From NCBI GenBank assembly GCA_045660445.1, contig JAZRDR010000006.1:62001-126000 (forward strand): a stretch of 64,000 bases of DNA, read 5' to 3'. The number at the start of each line of letters is the position of its first letter. The first letter of the stretch is position 1. The notes under the pieces were generated by a model that had not been told where the DNA came from, did not search any database, and was given only the letters and a program-made list of their open reading frames with translations. This stretch comes from Faeciplasma sp045660445. GTDB lineage: Bacteria; Bacillota; Clostridia; Oscillospirales; Ruminococcaceae. Both the position numbers and the translations under genes were made by a program. Shown piece after piece: positions 1 to 8,755 of this stretch.

Positions 1-10
1 TTAGGAGTTA

Positions 11-40
11 TTGACACAGCCGCCTTTTGTCGGATATAAT
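11..40 (+). promoter_or_regulatory. Sigma-A promoter for the TraX-like gene
   Basis: TTGACA at 11-16 and TATAAT at 35-40 are separated by 18 bp. Both boxes match consensus. The start codon of the next gene is about 68 nt downstream of the -10. Confidence 0.75.
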
Positions 41-107
41 CATATAAAGACATAAATCAGGAAGTCCTGCATTTTATATGCGCGACCTGTGACATTGGAG
101 AAAAACT

Positions 108-860
108 ATGGAAGAAAAGAAATTTAAATTTGATATATCGTCGGCAGGGCTACACATTATCGCAATGTTATGTATGTTGCTTGACCATATGTGGGCTGTG
201 GGACTTGTTGACAGCATGGTGTTCACCTGCATTGGAAGAATAGCTTTTCCGATATTTGCATTTATGAATGCAGAGGGGTTCAGGCGCACCAAAAACGTTA
301 AAAAATATGCTTTAAGGATGTTTTTATTCGCACTCGTTACCGAGATTCCCTTTAACTTTATGGTTGGCGGAAGCTTTATATATCCTTTCCATCAAAACGT
401 TTTGTGGACGTTTTTGATGGCTTTGGGTGTTATGTGCCTGCTTGAAAAGGCAAAGAATGCAAAGCAAAAATGGCTATACCCTATCTTCGTGGCAGCTTCC
501 TGCCTGCTTGCATATTTAATGGGCATCATCACCATGGCAGATTATTACGGCGGCGGCGTGTTAACAGTTCTTGTGTTCTACTTCTTCAACAAAAAGAAGC
601 CCGTTGATATCATATGCCAGATAATTGCATTGCTTTATATCAACTGTGAAATTCTCGGCGGATTCGGTTATGACCTTAACGTTTTTGGACTTGAGTTCTT
701 CTTCCCCACTCAAGCTATCGCGCTTTTGGCACTTATTCCGATATGGCTGTATAATGGGCGCAAGGGGCACTCGAGCAAGGCTTTCAAATATACCTGCTAT
801 GCGTTCTATCCCGGGCATATGTTGGCTTTGTATTTAATTGCACTGCTCATGCATAAATAA
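108..860 (+). CDS. TraX-family integral membrane protein
   Basis: This is a 250-residue, very hydrophobic protein with about seven predicted membrane spans. The N-terminal part (a span followed by MLLDHMW, then GRIAFPIFAF and a later EIPFN) matches the TraX family. That family is named for the protein needed for F-pilin N-acetylation, but in Firmicutes it is found without conjugation genes and its substrate is unknown; a role as membrane acyltransferase is inferred only. The ATG is preceded by GGAG at a good distance and by a consensus promoter. No conjugation genes are nearby, so a pilus role is unlikely. The gene appears monocistronic, since the next gene has its own -10 element. Confidence 0.8.
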   Translation: MEEKKFKFDISSAGLHIIAMLCMLLDHMWAVGLVDSMVFTCIGRIAFPIFAFMNAEGFRRTKNVKKYALRMFLFALVTEIPFNFMVGGSFIYPFHQNVLWTFLMALGVMCLLEKAKNAKQKWLYPIFVAASCLLAYLMGIITMADYYGGGVLTVLVFYFFNKKKPVDIICQIIALLYINCEILGGFGYDLNVFGLEFFFPTQAIALLALIPIWLYNGRKGHSSKAFKYTCYAFYPGHMLALYLIALLMHK

Positions 861-890
861 TCAAAAACCACTTTTATTTCAATAAATATG

Positions 891-899
891 TGCTATAAT
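891..899 (+). promoter_or_regulatory. Extended -10 promoter for the M28 peptidase gene
   Basis: TGCTATAAT at 891-899 is a TG-n extended -10 box. No good -35 is visible. It lies 38 nt before the ATG of the peptidase gene, which also has a strong GGAGG. Confidence 0.5.
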
Positions 900-936
900 G
901 AAAAGGTCAAAAATTTTTGTTTTGGAGGATAAATAA

Positions 937-2160
937 ATGAAACTTTGTGACATTGAAAGAATATTTAACGAAACCGCTTACGTTAGAATGGGCGGAAGTG
1001 CCGAGGAGCTTAAGTGCGCCGAATATTTAAAGGGCGAGTGCGAGAAGCTTGGTCTTAACGCTGAAATCGTTCCGTTTGAGGTTGAAATGGCTTCTATCAA
1101 GCAGGCTCATTTATATATCGACGGCAAAGAGGTTACCTGCAAGGGATATCTTAACTGCGGATCGGGCGAGGTTGAGGCTGAATTCTACTATTTAAGCAAC
1201 ACCTCGAAATATGCTCTTTCCCAGTGCCGCGGCAAGATCGTTATGATCGACGGCTATTTGGGATATTGGATGTATCAGGACCTTTTGGAAAACGGAGCAT
1301 TGGGCTTTATTACATATGACGGAAATGCAAACTACGTTGACTTTGATATCGACCAGCGCGAATTAAGACCTCACGTTGCAAACGGCAACAAGATCTTGGG
1401 CGTGAACATCAACGCAAAGCACGCAATAGAACTTGTTAACTCGGGTGCCACGACTGCCAAGATCGTCATCGAGCAGGATGAATATAAGGGTGAATCGAGA
1501 AACGTGATCGCTGAAATTAAGGGCGAGATCGACGAGACTATTGTCTTCACCGCACACTATGACTCGACTTCGCTTTCTCAGGGCGCTTATGACAATATGT
1601 CGGGAAGCGTTGGACTTTTGGGCATTGCCGAATATTTCCTTGCTAACCCCTGCAAGAGAAGCCTTCGCTTCATCTGGTGCGGATCTGAAGAGAGAGGGCT
1701 TTTGGGTGCAAAGGCTTATTGCGCCGCTAACGAAGAAGAACTTAAGAACGTTGTTTTAAACGTCAACCTTGATATGATCGGCTGCATTATGGGCAAATTT
1801 ATCGCTTGCTGCACGACCGAGGATAAGCTTGTTAACTATATCGAATATTTCAGCGATGAATATGGCTTTGGTGTTAGCGCAAAGCAGGACGTTTATTCCT
1901 CTGACTCCACTCCTTTCGCTGACAAGGGCGTTCCCGCACTTTCCTTTGCAAGAATCGCTCCTCATAACACTGCAACCATCCACAACAGCTATGATACAAA
2001 GGCTTTGATGAAGGCTGAGCAGATGGCCGCTGACATCGATTTTATCAATGCATTCTCTGAAAGAATGGCAAATGCAGTCCGTTGCCCCGTATCACGTGAT
2101 ATCCCCGAAAAGATGAAGGAAGAGCTTGACTACTACCTCACCAGAAAGCGCAGAAAGTAA
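937..2160 (+). CDS. M28-family zinc aminopeptidase
   Basis: A 407-residue protein without a signal peptide, so probably cytoplasmic. The C-terminal half has the M28 fold signature: the HYDS zinc-ligand motif near residue 206, the bridging D of AYDNMSG, the catalytic E pair in GSEERGLLGA, the D of NLDMIG and a late His in the IHNSYDT region. The N-terminal part contains a PA-like insert (the region around CRGKIVMIDGY), common in this family. M28 enzymes remove N-terminal amino acids from peptides; exact specificity cannot be read from sequence. The downstream GNAT gene overlaps its stop by one base (TAATG), so the two are translationally coupled. GGAGG precedes the ATG. Confidence 0.85.
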   Translation: MKLCDIERIFNETAYVRMGGSAEELKCAEYLKGECEKLGLNAEIVPFEVEMASIKQAHLYIDGKEVTCKGYLNCGSGEVEAEFYYLSNTSKYALSQCRGKIVMIDGYLGYWMYQDLLENGALGFITYDGNANYVDFDIDQRELRPHVANGNKILGVNINAKHAIELVNSGATTAKIVIEQDEYKGESRNVIAEIKGEIDETIVFTAHYDSTSLSQGAYDNMSGSVGLLGIAEYFLANPCKRSLRFIWCGSEERGLLGAKAYCAANEEELKNVVLNVNLDMIGCIMGKFIACCTTEDKLVNYIEYFSDEYGFGVSAKQDVYSSDSTPFADKGVPALSFARIAPHNTATIHNSYDTKALMKAEQMAADIDFINAFSERMANAVRCPVSRDIPEKMKEELDYYLTRKRRK

Positions 2161-2576
2161 TGGAAATTAAGGCTTATGAATGTTTGTGCGATGATGCACT
2201 GAAGATCCGCATAACCGTTTTTGTCGATGAGCAGGGCTTTAGGGACGAGTTTGACGATATTGACGAGCGTGCTTTGCACCTTGTTATGTATGACGGTGAT
2301 ACTCCCGTTGCCACCTGCAGATGCTTTTATGAAGATTCTATCGAGTGCTGGCATATCGGCCGTGTTGCCGTTTTGAAGGATTATCGCGGCAAGGGCTTGG
2401 GCAAAGAGATTATGCAAGAAGCAGAGCGCTTGATCGGGCTTAAAGGCGGCAAGGTGTGCGAGCTTTCGTCGCAGTGCCGTGCACGTGGTTTTTATGAATC
2501 CTGCGGATATGAAGCCGAGGGTGAAATATATCTTGACGAAGGCTGCCCTCACATCAAGATGACAAAGCATATATAA
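2160..2576 (+). CDS. GNAT-family N-acetyltransferase
   Basis: A 138-residue single-domain GNAT protein. It has the acetyl-CoA-binding motif A: RVAVLKDYRGKGLGKEIM, with the R/Q-x-x-G-x-G/A pattern as RGKGLG. The start IRITVFVDEQGF and the ending with a CPHIKM segment resemble the ElaA/YjcF-like group, which acetylates small molecules or proteins of unknown identity. It is coupled to the M28 peptidase by a one-base overlap and ends before a strong terminator, so the two form an operon. A role in modifying peptides or amino acids released by the peptidase is possible but only inferred. Confidence 0.85.
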   Translation: MEIKAYECLCDDALKIRITVFVDEQGFRDEFDDIDERALHLVMYDGDTPVATCRCFYEDSIECWHIGRVAVLKDYRGKGLGKEIMQEAERLIGLKGGKVCELSSQCRARGFYESCGYEAEGEIYLDEGCPHIKMTKHI

Positions 2577-2627
2577 AAATATGAAATAGCCATCGCGAAT
2601 TAGTTTCATAAATAAACTTTTCGAATT

Positions 2628-2662
2628 AAGTGCTTACAGTTATAAACGGTAAGCACTTTTAA
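2628..2662 (+). terminator. Rho-independent terminator after M28-GNAT operon
   Basis: Ten-base perfect stem AAGTGCTTAC/GTAAGCACTT with an 11-nt loop, followed by TTTTAATTTT. Confidence 0.8.
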
Positions 2663-2762
2663 TTTTGTATTTTTCATGGCGCTATAACGCATAAAGATTG
2701 CTTGCAAGCATGTTAACTTTAATTATTTAATAATTTTAAACTAAAAAATTCCGATTACCCCC

Positions 2763-2791
2763 TTGTAAATCAAGCCAAATGATGTTAAAAT
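2763..2791 (+). promoter_or_regulatory. Probable sigma-A promoter for GH94
   Basis: TTGTAA (2763-2768) and TAAAAT (2786-2791) are spaced by 17 bp, 53 nt before the GH94 ATG. The region 2663-2762 is AT-rich and holds no gene. Confidence 0.5.
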
Positions 2792-2844
2792 TATTTTGAC
2801 CGTGCTACGGCAACTATCTTTAAAAAGATCAGGAGGAATAATCA

Positions 2845-5244
2845 ATGCAATACGGCCATTTTGACCTAAAGAACAAGGAGTATATCATTACTTCTCCCAA
2901 CACTCCCGCACCTTGGTGCAACTATCTGGGTTCCCCTGCTTACGGCGCAATTATCTCGAACAACGCCGCAGGTTACAGCTTTGTTAAGTCGGGTGCAAAC
3001 GGAAGAATCGCAAGATACCGTTTCAACTCTAACATGGCTCTTCCCGGAAGATATATCTATATCCGCGATAACGACACCGCTGATTATTGGTCGGCTTCTT
3101 GGCAGCCTGTTGGCAAGCCCTTGGACGAGTATAAGTCTGAATGCCGCCATGGCACAGCCTATACTGTTATCACCTCTGAATATGCAGGCATCAATTCCGA
3201 AGTTACATACTACGTTCCCATGAACGCTACTTATGAAGTTTGGAGAGCAAAGGTTACCAACACCACCGACAAGGAAAGAAAGCTCTCTGTTTATGGCTTC
3301 ATCGAATTCACCAACGATAATAACTATGAACAGGATCAGGTTAACCTTCAGTATACCTTGTTCATCACCAGAACTTCTCTTGAAGGCAACAAGATCGTTC
3401 AGCACATCAACGAAAACTCGGGCAAGGACGCAACCGGCACCACCAACTATCGTGAGCGTTTCTTCGGCCTTGTAGGTGCTGACGTGACCGCTGCAAACGG
3501 CGACCTTGACAGCTTCATCGGTTCTTACAGAACTTATGCTAACCCCATCGCTGTTGAGAGTGGCAAGTGCGACGGTGCTATGAACTATAACACTAATGCT
3601 TGCGGTGCTTTGCAGTCTGATATCACTTTGGCTGCAGGCGAAACCAAGGAGTTCATCTATGTTTTGGGCCAGAAGGATCCCAAGTCTGCTGATGAAATTT
3701 TGGCTCTTTACAATGAAGAGGGCAGAGTTGACCGCGAAGTTGAAGAGCTTAAGAATTACTGGCACGCTAAGCTTGAAAACTTCTCAGTTGAAACACCCAG
3801 CGAAGAATTCAATAACATGATCAACGTTTGGAACGCTTATCAGTGCTTCATCACATTCACATGGAGCCGTGCAGCTTCCCTCATCTACTGCGGACTTAGA
3901 AACGGTTACGGTTACCGTGATACCGTTCAGGACATTCAGGGTATCATCCACCTCGATCCCGAAATGGCTCTTGAAAAGATCAAGTTCATGATCTCCGCTC
4001 AGGTTGACAACGGCGGCGGTTTGCCCCTCGTTAAGTTCAACCACAACGCAGGCCACGAAGACACTCCCGACGATGCTTCTTACGTTCAGTCCACAGGTCA
4101 CCCCTCTTACAGAGCTGACGATGCTTTGTGGCTCTTCCCCACCATCGCTAAGTACATCGGCGAATCGGGCAAGAAGGAATTCTTGGACGAAGTTATCGTT
4201 TATGCTAACGGCGGCGAAGATACTGTTTACGATCACCTTAAGCGTGCTATCAACTTCTCTATGGAGCGTTTGGGCGCACACGATATGCCTGCAGGACTCC
4301 ACGCTGACTGGAACGACTGCTTGAGAATGGGCGCAAAGGGCGAATCTACCTTCGTTGCATTCCAGCTTTACTATGCAATGACCATGATGCATGGCCTTGC
4401 AACCGAAAGAGGCGACTTGGAATACGCTAAGTATATCGAAGAAGTTCAGGCAAAGCTTGGCGCAAGCCTTGAAAAGTGCTGGGACGAAGACAGATTCATC
4501 CGCGGCATCCGTGAAGACGGCGTTATCGTTGGTGCAAAGAAGGATCCCGAAGCTAATATGTGGCTCAATCCTCAGAGCTGGTCGGTAATCTCCGGCTTTG
4601 CTTCGAAAGAGCAGGCTGACAAGGCAATGGAATCCGTTCACTCTATCCTTAACACCAAGTATGGCGTTAAGCTTTTGGAACCTCCTTACGTTAACCACTT
4701 CTTCGGTGGCGCTTTGATGCACATCTTCAACCCCGATACCAAGGAAAACGGCGGTATCTTCTCGCAGTCTCAGGGCTGGGCAATCCTTGCTGAATCCCTT
4801 TTGGGACACGGTAACCGTGCTTTCGAATACTTCCTTGAAAGCTCGCCCGCTTCGATGAACGACAAGGCAGAGATCCGCGTTATCGAGCCTTACGTTCACG
4901 GTCAGTTTGTTGAATCCAAGGCTTCTCCCTTCGAGGGCAGAGCTCACGTTCACTGGCTTACAGGTACAGCTTCCACCGTTATGGTTGGCTGTGTTGAAGG
5001 TATCTGCGGTATGAGACCCAATGCTGAAGGACTTATCGTTTCTCCTTCCATTCCTTCCGAATGGGACGGCTTCAAGATCGAAAAGAACTTCAGAGGAGCT
5101 CACCTTTCTATCGAAGTTCTTAACCCCAACCACGTTGAATCCGGCGTTAAGGAGCTTATCCTTAATGGCGAAAAGCTTGAAGGCTGCTTGATCCCTGCTT
5201 GCAAGCTTAACGAAAACAACACAGTTACAGTTGTTTTGGGATAA
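2845..5244 (+). CDS. GH94 cellobiose/chitobiose-type phosphorylase
   Basis: A 799-residue cytoplasmic protein, the usual length for GH94 disaccharide phosphorylases. It opens with the family start (YGHFD, then EYIIT and PAPWCNYLG), carries an N-terminal beta-sandwich, and has an (alpha/alpha)6 catalytic domain with TGHPSYRADDALWLFPTI and the DWND motif at residues 488-491, which holds the catalytic acid Asp of this family. GH94 enzymes cleave beta-linked disaccharides with phosphate, giving glucose-1-phosphate (or GlcNAc-1-phosphate) and a free sugar, and so save ATP. Overall similarity is to cellobiose phosphorylase; N,N'-diacetylchitobiose phosphorylase cannot be excluded. AGGAGG precedes the ATG. 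The gene is flanked by its own promoter and terminator. Confidence 0.9.
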   Translation: MQYGHFDLKNKEYIITSPNTPAPWCNYLGSPAYGAIISNNAAGYSFVKSGANGRIARYRFNSNMALPGRYIYIRDNDTADYWSASWQPVGKPLDEYKSECRHGTAYTVITSEYAGINSEVTYYVPMNATYEVWRAKVTNTTDKERKLSVYGFIEFTNDNNYEQDQVNLQYTLFITRTSLEGNKIVQHINENSGKDATGTTNYRERFFGLVGADVTAANGDLDSFIGSYRTYANPIAVESGKCDGAMNYNTNACGALQSDITLAAGETKEFIYVLGQKDPKSADEILALYNEEGRVDREVEELKNYWHAKLENFSVETPSEEFNNMINVWNAYQCFITFTWSRAASLIYCGLRNGYGYRDTVQDIQGIIHLDPEMALEKIKFMISAQVDNGGGLPLVKFNHNAGHEDTPDDASYVQSTGHPSYRADDALWLFPTIAKYIGESGKKEFLDEVIVYANGGEDTVYDHLKRAINFSMERLGAHDMPAGLHADWNDCLRMGAKGESTFVAFQLYYAMTMMHGLATERGDLEYAKYIEEVQAKLGASLEKCWDEDRFIRGIREDGVIVGAKKDPEANMWLNPQSWSVISGFASKEQADKAMESVHSILNTKYGVKLLEPPYVNHFFGGALMHIFNPDTKENGGIFSQSQGWAILAESLLGHGNRAFEYFLESSPASMNDKAEIRVIEPYVHGQFVESKASPFEGRAHVHWLTGTASTVMVGCVEGICGMRPNAEGLIVSPSIPSEWDGFKIEKNFRGAHLSIEVLNPNHVESGVKELILNGEKLEGCLIPACKLNENNTVTVVLG

Positions 5245-5260
5245 GATAAATAAATCAAAT

Positions 5261-5295
5261 AAAATCCGCTTCCGAACTTTCGGAGGCGGATTTTT
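5261..5295 (+). terminator. Terminator after GH94
   Basis: AAATCCGC/GCGGATTT stem with an inner TCCGA/TCGGA extension, then a T run. Confidence 0.8.
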
Positions 5296-5319
5296 AATAT
5301 ATTTTAATGTATATAAGAA

Positions 5320-5351
5320 AAAATCTCCCCCACAAAAGTGGGGGAGAATAT
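5320..5351 (-). terminator. Terminator after DUF4956 gene
   Basis: On the minus strand a CTCCCCCAC/GTGGGGGAG stem with a TTTT loop is followed by a T-rich tract; it begins 4 nt after the stop codon. Confidence 0.8.
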
Positions 5352-5354
5352 TTT

Positions 5355-6044
5355 TTACTTATACAAATTCATGTCGAATTCTCTTAATGTTAAGATAACG
5401 TCAAGGTTGCCGTTGCGGCATCTAAGCTCGTCAACAAACTCGCGTCTGTCAACATCAGTGGGAAGGTTGATTATGTATCTTAATTCATAAAGCGAACCGA
5501 AATCTGTCGAGCGGATCTCTTTAAGCGCATATTCATCAGTGTACTTTTCCAAGATCTCATCAAACACGCCTTCGAAATTAAGATCCTCGGGGATAGTTAT
5601 TTTAAGAAGCATATTGGTGGGCTTGGGAACACCAAAACGTGTAATGCTGAGTACGATCATTATAATGCAGACAATTGCAGTTATAAGAATGGAAATTCCG
5701 AAATAGCCTGTTCCGCAGCCAAGACCGATTACAATGGAGAACAGAAGACTTACAATGTCCTGAGTATCCTTGGGATAGCTTCGGATTCTTAAAAGAGTTA
5801 AAGCGCCGCCCAAAGAAACAGCGGTTGCAATGTTGGAGTTGATAATAATTGTAACGCCAGCCATAAGCGGAGCCAAAATAACGATAGCTGCAGGGAAGCT
5901 TGAAATATATCCGCGCTTCTTGTTTGTCTTAACGTATACGATGCTTAAAATAAAGCCCAACACAAGCGACAAAGCCATTGAAAGAATTGTACCTGTCGCA
6001 GTCAAATCAACGTTTCCGATTGTGGGGAAAAGAAATTCCATCAT
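5355..6044 (-). CDS. DUF4956-family membrane protein
   Basis: A 229-residue protein. The N-terminal two thirds has about four membrane spans, including the conserved cytoplasmic-edge segment LRIRSYPKDTQD. The last ~80 residues are soluble and look like a small alpha/beta ACT-like domain (KITIPEDLNFEGVFDEIL). This matches the DUF4956 family, whose function is unproven. The ATG overlaps the stop of the upstream VTC-domain gene by four bases (ATGA), so the pair is translationally coupled. That coupling suggests the two act together at the membrane, perhaps in polyphosphate synthesis or transfer (inference). Confidence 0.85.
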   Translation of the reverse strand: MMEFLFPTIGNVDLTATGTILSMALSLVLGFILSIVYVKTNKKRGYISSFPAAIVILAPLMAGVTIIINSNIATAVSLGGALTLLRIRSYPKDTQDIVSLLFSIVIGLGCGTGYFGISILITAIVCIIMIVLSITRFGVPKPTNMLLKITIPEDLNFEGVFDEILEKYTDEYALKEIRSTDFGSLYELRYIINLPTDVDRREFVDELRCRNGNLDVILTLREFDMNLYK

Positions 6045-6847
6045 ACTTTTATACCATCCTTTTCTTCTTGATCGTCAAATTTTTCTTGATAGCTTTTGGG
6101 ATATGGAAGTCTGTCATCGAAGTGAGTAAACTCAAATCCTCTGTTCCTTCGATATTCGTTACCATATTTCGAGAAGCCACCCATATATATTTTTTCTTCA
6201 GCCAAAATATCACTAAGCCATTTTGGAAGCGCATGAGTTATCTTAACCTCCATCAGGCGCTCGTCAGGATGCAAGAGCTGCTCACCGTATGAGCCCTTTG
6301 AAAGTTCAAGGTCATATCGCCTTGTGGTGATTTTGTTGTCAAATGTGATTCTGAAGTTTTTATCTTCCTTGTCAAAGAAGGCGATTCTTTCATAACTTAA
6401 ATACACTGTTGGAACAGCGTTATTATGCGAGATATAATAATCGATCTCCTTAAACATTCGAAGCTTGTTATAATCGTCGGTTTCGGGCCAAACTTTGTTT
6501 TCGACATAGTTCATTGCCTGATCGTATGTCAAAACAGCACGGCGCTTTAAAACTATCTTTTTAACCTTGCGCTTGATTTCGATAAACACCTTTTCGTCAC
6601 CCGTTTCGGGAATGACGTAGCTTCGGATTCGAAGTTTTTCTTTAAACTTAGGTTTTCTTATCGACCGTCTGATAACAGAAGAAGTATCATCATCGAAATA
6701 TATGTTATAAATCGTATAAATATTTCCGTTCAAGCAATATTTATCATATTCCATGCCGTGTTCGATAAGCTTTGGAATGAGTCTGTCCATCTGCTGTACT
6801 GTAAGGAGGAACTTTTTTTCGTATCGTTCAAATGTATATTTTGCCAA
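6041..6847 (-). CDS. VTC-domain polyphosphate polymerase-like protein
   Basis: A 268-residue soluble protein with the VTC fold of the triphosphate tunnel metalloenzyme superfamily. It opens FERYEKKFLL, has alternating basic residues along strands (KEKLRIRSY, FIEIKRKVKK, LKRRAVL), an RYDLELS strand and a late MEVKI acidic ligand. In yeast Vtc4 this domain makes polyphosphate from ATP; whether bacterial homologues do so is known for few cases. The start is a TTG preceded by GGGGGAG, supported because the conserved family start begins five residues later. It is the first gene of a two-gene operon with DUF4956. Confidence 0.85.
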   Translation of the reverse strand: MAKYTFERYEKKFLLTVQQMDRLIPKLIEHGMEYDKYCLNGNIYTIYNIYFDDDTSSVIRRSIRKPKFKEKLRIRSYVIPETGDEKVFIEIKRKVKKIVLKRRAVLTYDQAMNYVENKVWPETDDYNKLRMFKEIDYYISHNNAVPTVYLSYERIAFFDKEDKNFRITFDNKITTRRYDLELSKGSYGEQLLHPDERLMEVKITHALPKWLSDILAEEKIYMGGFSKYGNEYRRNRGFEFTHFDDRLPYPKSYQEKFDDQEEKDGIKV

Positions 6848-6988
6848 AAACTCACTCCCCCAAACAAAGTTTAATATTTTATAATACTGACACAGTTATT
6901 TTAGCACAAACTATATATAAAAAACAATAGCAAATGAGGAAATTTATTAAAATTTTCATCAAAATTCGCACAAAATTATCCTATAAAC

Positions 6989-7020
6989 ATGAAAACCCCC
7001 CGAAAAATCGGGGGTTTCGT
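6989..7020 (-). terminator. Terminator after ferredoxin pair
   Basis: Stem AAACCCCC/GGGGGTTT with a 10-nt A-rich loop (read on plus). On the minus strand the 3' arm is followed by TTTTC. Outer ACATGAA/TTCATGT bases extend it. Confidence 0.7.
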
Positions 7021-7034
7021 TCATGTAGATCTGA

Positions 7035-7208
7035 TTATTCCTCTTCGATAGCTTCGACAGGGCAACAGTTTACGCAAACATAGCATTCTACACAAGTATC
7101 AGCATCGATCTCATACTTATTGTCGTTGCCTTTAGAGATAGCGCCCAAAGGGCACTCCTCAGCACAGCGACCGCAGCAAATGCAAGTTTTGGTAATCTTA
7201 AGAGCCAT
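7035..7208 (-). CDS. 2[4Fe-4S] ferredoxin
   Basis: A 57-residue protein beginning MALKITKTCICCGRC. Two CxxCxxCxxxCP clusters are complete: C9, C12, C15, C19 and C39, C42, C45, C49. Two extra cysteines (C11, C48) lie inside the clusters. It is a low-potential electron carrier typical of clostridial metabolism (pyruvate:ferredoxin oxidoreductase, hydrogenase). AGGAGG lies just upstream. It follows another ferredoxin gene by 33 nt in the same direction. The acidic C-terminus (EAIEEE) is usual for such carriers. Confidence 0.9.
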   Translation of the reverse strand: MALKITKTCICCGRCAEECPLGAISKGNDNKYEIDADTCVECYVCVNCCPVEAIEEE

Positions 7209-7241
7209 AATTCTGTCCTCCTATAATTTCTGAAGAATTAA

Positions 7242-7412
7242 TTATTCTTCTACAGGAGCATCAACGGGGCAAACATCAGCACAAGCACCGCAGGAAACGC
7301 AAGCGTCAGCATCGATCTCGTACTTGTCAGCGCCTTCAGAAATAGCACCGCAGGGGCAAGCATCAGCACAAGCACCGCAAGAGATGCAAGCATCAGTAAT
7401 CTTGAAAGCCAT
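7242..7412 (-). CDS. 2[4Fe-4S] ferredoxin
   Basis: A 56-residue classical clostridial ferredoxin (start MAFKITDACISCGAC). Cluster ligands are C9, C12, C15, C19 and C38, C41, C44, C48, each last one followed by Pro. The two halves are near-symmetrical (ISCGACADACP and VSCGACADVCP), the usual mark of internal duplication. TAAGGAGGACAA forms a very strong ribosome binding site. It is the promoter-proximal gene of the tandem ferredoxin pair and probably the more highly expressed. Confidence 0.92.
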   Translation of the reverse strand: MAFKITDACISCGACADACPCGAISEGADKYEIDADACVSCGACADVCPVDAPVEE

Positions 7413-7458
7413 AATAATTGTCCTCCTTAATAATAATTAGAGAAAACTCTGTAACTAC

Positions 7459-7486
7459 ATTCTATCACATATTTTGAAAATTGCAA
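7459..7486 (-). promoter_or_regulatory. Probable promoter of ferredoxin pair
   Basis: On the minus strand TTGCAA (7486-7481) and TAGAAT (7464-7459), 16-bp spacer, 47 nt before the first ATG. Confidence 0.45.
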
Positions 7487-7517
7487 GCATTTTTAAATGG
7501 TAATTGATCATTTATTA

Positions 7518-7546
7518 TTGAAAATAAGGCTTGGGTGTGTTACAAT
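7518..7546 (+). promoter_or_regulatory. Sigma-A promoter of rodA-galK-trmB
   Basis: TTGAAA (7518-7523), 17-bp spacer, TACAAT (7541-7546). It lies 35 nt before the first start codon. Confidence 0.6.
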
Positions 7547-7580
7547 TACTCATACAAAATAAATTAAGAGGGCGGTGAGA

Positions 7581-8741
7581 GTGATTAAAAAGGTTTTAAA
7601 ATATGTTTGGCAATATATTCGCCGCCTTGATATAATTCTTTTAACGCTCACCTTAACAGCCTGCGGATTCGGTACGCTTATTTTATATTCGCTCGTTATC
7701 AACAGCGAAACGCAAACGATAACGAATGCTGCGCTCTCCGCTTCTACATATAAAACTCATATAATGGCGGCAGGAATCGGAATTGGTGGAGCGTTGTTTA
7801 TCGCTCTTTTGGATTACAGAAAGTTTTGCAAGCTGTGGTTTTTGTATATGCCTGCAATGCTTGGATTTACGCTTTTAACCTTTACAAGCCTTGGCACCTC
7901 AGGGCTTGAGGGGGCCGACGATAAGGCATGGATCGACCTTGGATTTATGACCATCCAGCCTGCTGAATTTTTGAAGCTTACGTTCATCCTCTCGTTTGCA
8001 TATCATTGCTTTAAGACGAAGGAGTTCTTTAATAACCCGTTTAATATTCTTGGACTTTGCATCCACGCGGGAGTTCCGATACTTTTGGTCATGCTTCAGG
8101 GCGACGATGGAACTGCGGCAGTTTTCGTTGTTATCTTTTTGGCGATCTTGTTTGTTGCGGGCATCTCATGGAAATACATTGCTGGTGCGGCTATAATCGC
8201 ACCTATCGCGATATATTTCGTGTGGAGCTATTATTTGCAGCCCGTTCACAAAAACAGAATACTTTCGATAATAAATCCCGAAAAATATGCAACTGCTGAC
8301 CTTTTATATCAAACGAATCTTTCAAAAATTGCTCTTGGCTCCGGCCAGATCGAAGGTAAAGGTCTTTTCGGAGGAGATTACAGCTATGTTCCCGTTTGCC
8401 ACAACGACTTTATTTTCTCATATATCGGGCAGACGCTTGGATTTATCGGCTGCTTGGGCGTTATAATCCTTTTGGGACTTATGCTTCTTAGGATCCTTTA
8501 TAACAGCATGCGTGCCGACGATTTGGGAAAATACATCTGTGTTGGCGTTTTTGCATATTTGTTCACACACTGCATTTTAAATATCGGCATGGTTATGGGC
8601 ATAACCCCTGTAATCGGAATCCCTCTGCCATTTATTTCGGCAGGTGGCTCGGCAATGCTTACGGCAACGATATCTATAGGTTTGGTGCTGTCAGTATACT
8701 TCCACTCGGAAAGATTTAATACATTATTCAAAAACAGATAA
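7581..8741 (+). CDS. rodA: RodA/FtsW/SpoVE-family peptidoglycan glycosyltransferase
   Basis: A SEDS-family protein with about ten membrane spans. Recognisable family segments are AWIDLGFMTIQPAEFLKL, GGDYSYVPVCHNDFIFSYIGQTLGF with the conserved acidic/F region, and IGIPLPFISAGGSAM. SEDS proteins polymerise lipid II into glycan strands with a class B PBP; this one resembles RodA (elongation) more than FtsW, but SpoVE-like use cannot be excluded. Start: GTG at 7581 is preferred because AGAGGG sits 8 nt upstream; an in-frame GTG at 7575 is too close to that site. No partner PBP is nearby. galK follows 14 nt after the stop. Confidence 0.85.
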   Translation: MIKKVLKYVWQYIRRLDIILLTLTLTACGFGTLILYSLVINSETQTITNAALSASTYKTHIMAAGIGIGGALFIALLDYRKFCKLWFLYMPAMLGFTLLTFTSLGTSGLEGADDKAWIDLGFMTIQPAEFLKLTFILSFAYHCFKTKEFFNNPFNILGLCIHAGVPILLVMLQGDDGTAAVFVVIFLAILFVAGISWKYIAGAAIIAPIAIYFVWSYYLQPVHKNRILSIINPEKYATADLLYQTNLSKIALGSGQIEGKGLFGGDYSYVPVCHNDFIFSYIGQTLGFIGCLGVIILLGLMLLRILYNSMRADDLGKYICVGVFAYLFTHCILNIGMVMGITPVIGIPLPFISAGGSAMLTATISIGLVLSVYFHSERFNTLFKNR

Positions 8742-8755
8742 GGACGGTTTTGAAA

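Noticed and set aside
3784..5133. Long (449 codons) minus-strand frame inside GH94
   Set aside because: The plus strand encodes a full, motif-complete phosphorylase; the antisense frame has no family features and results from codon bias.
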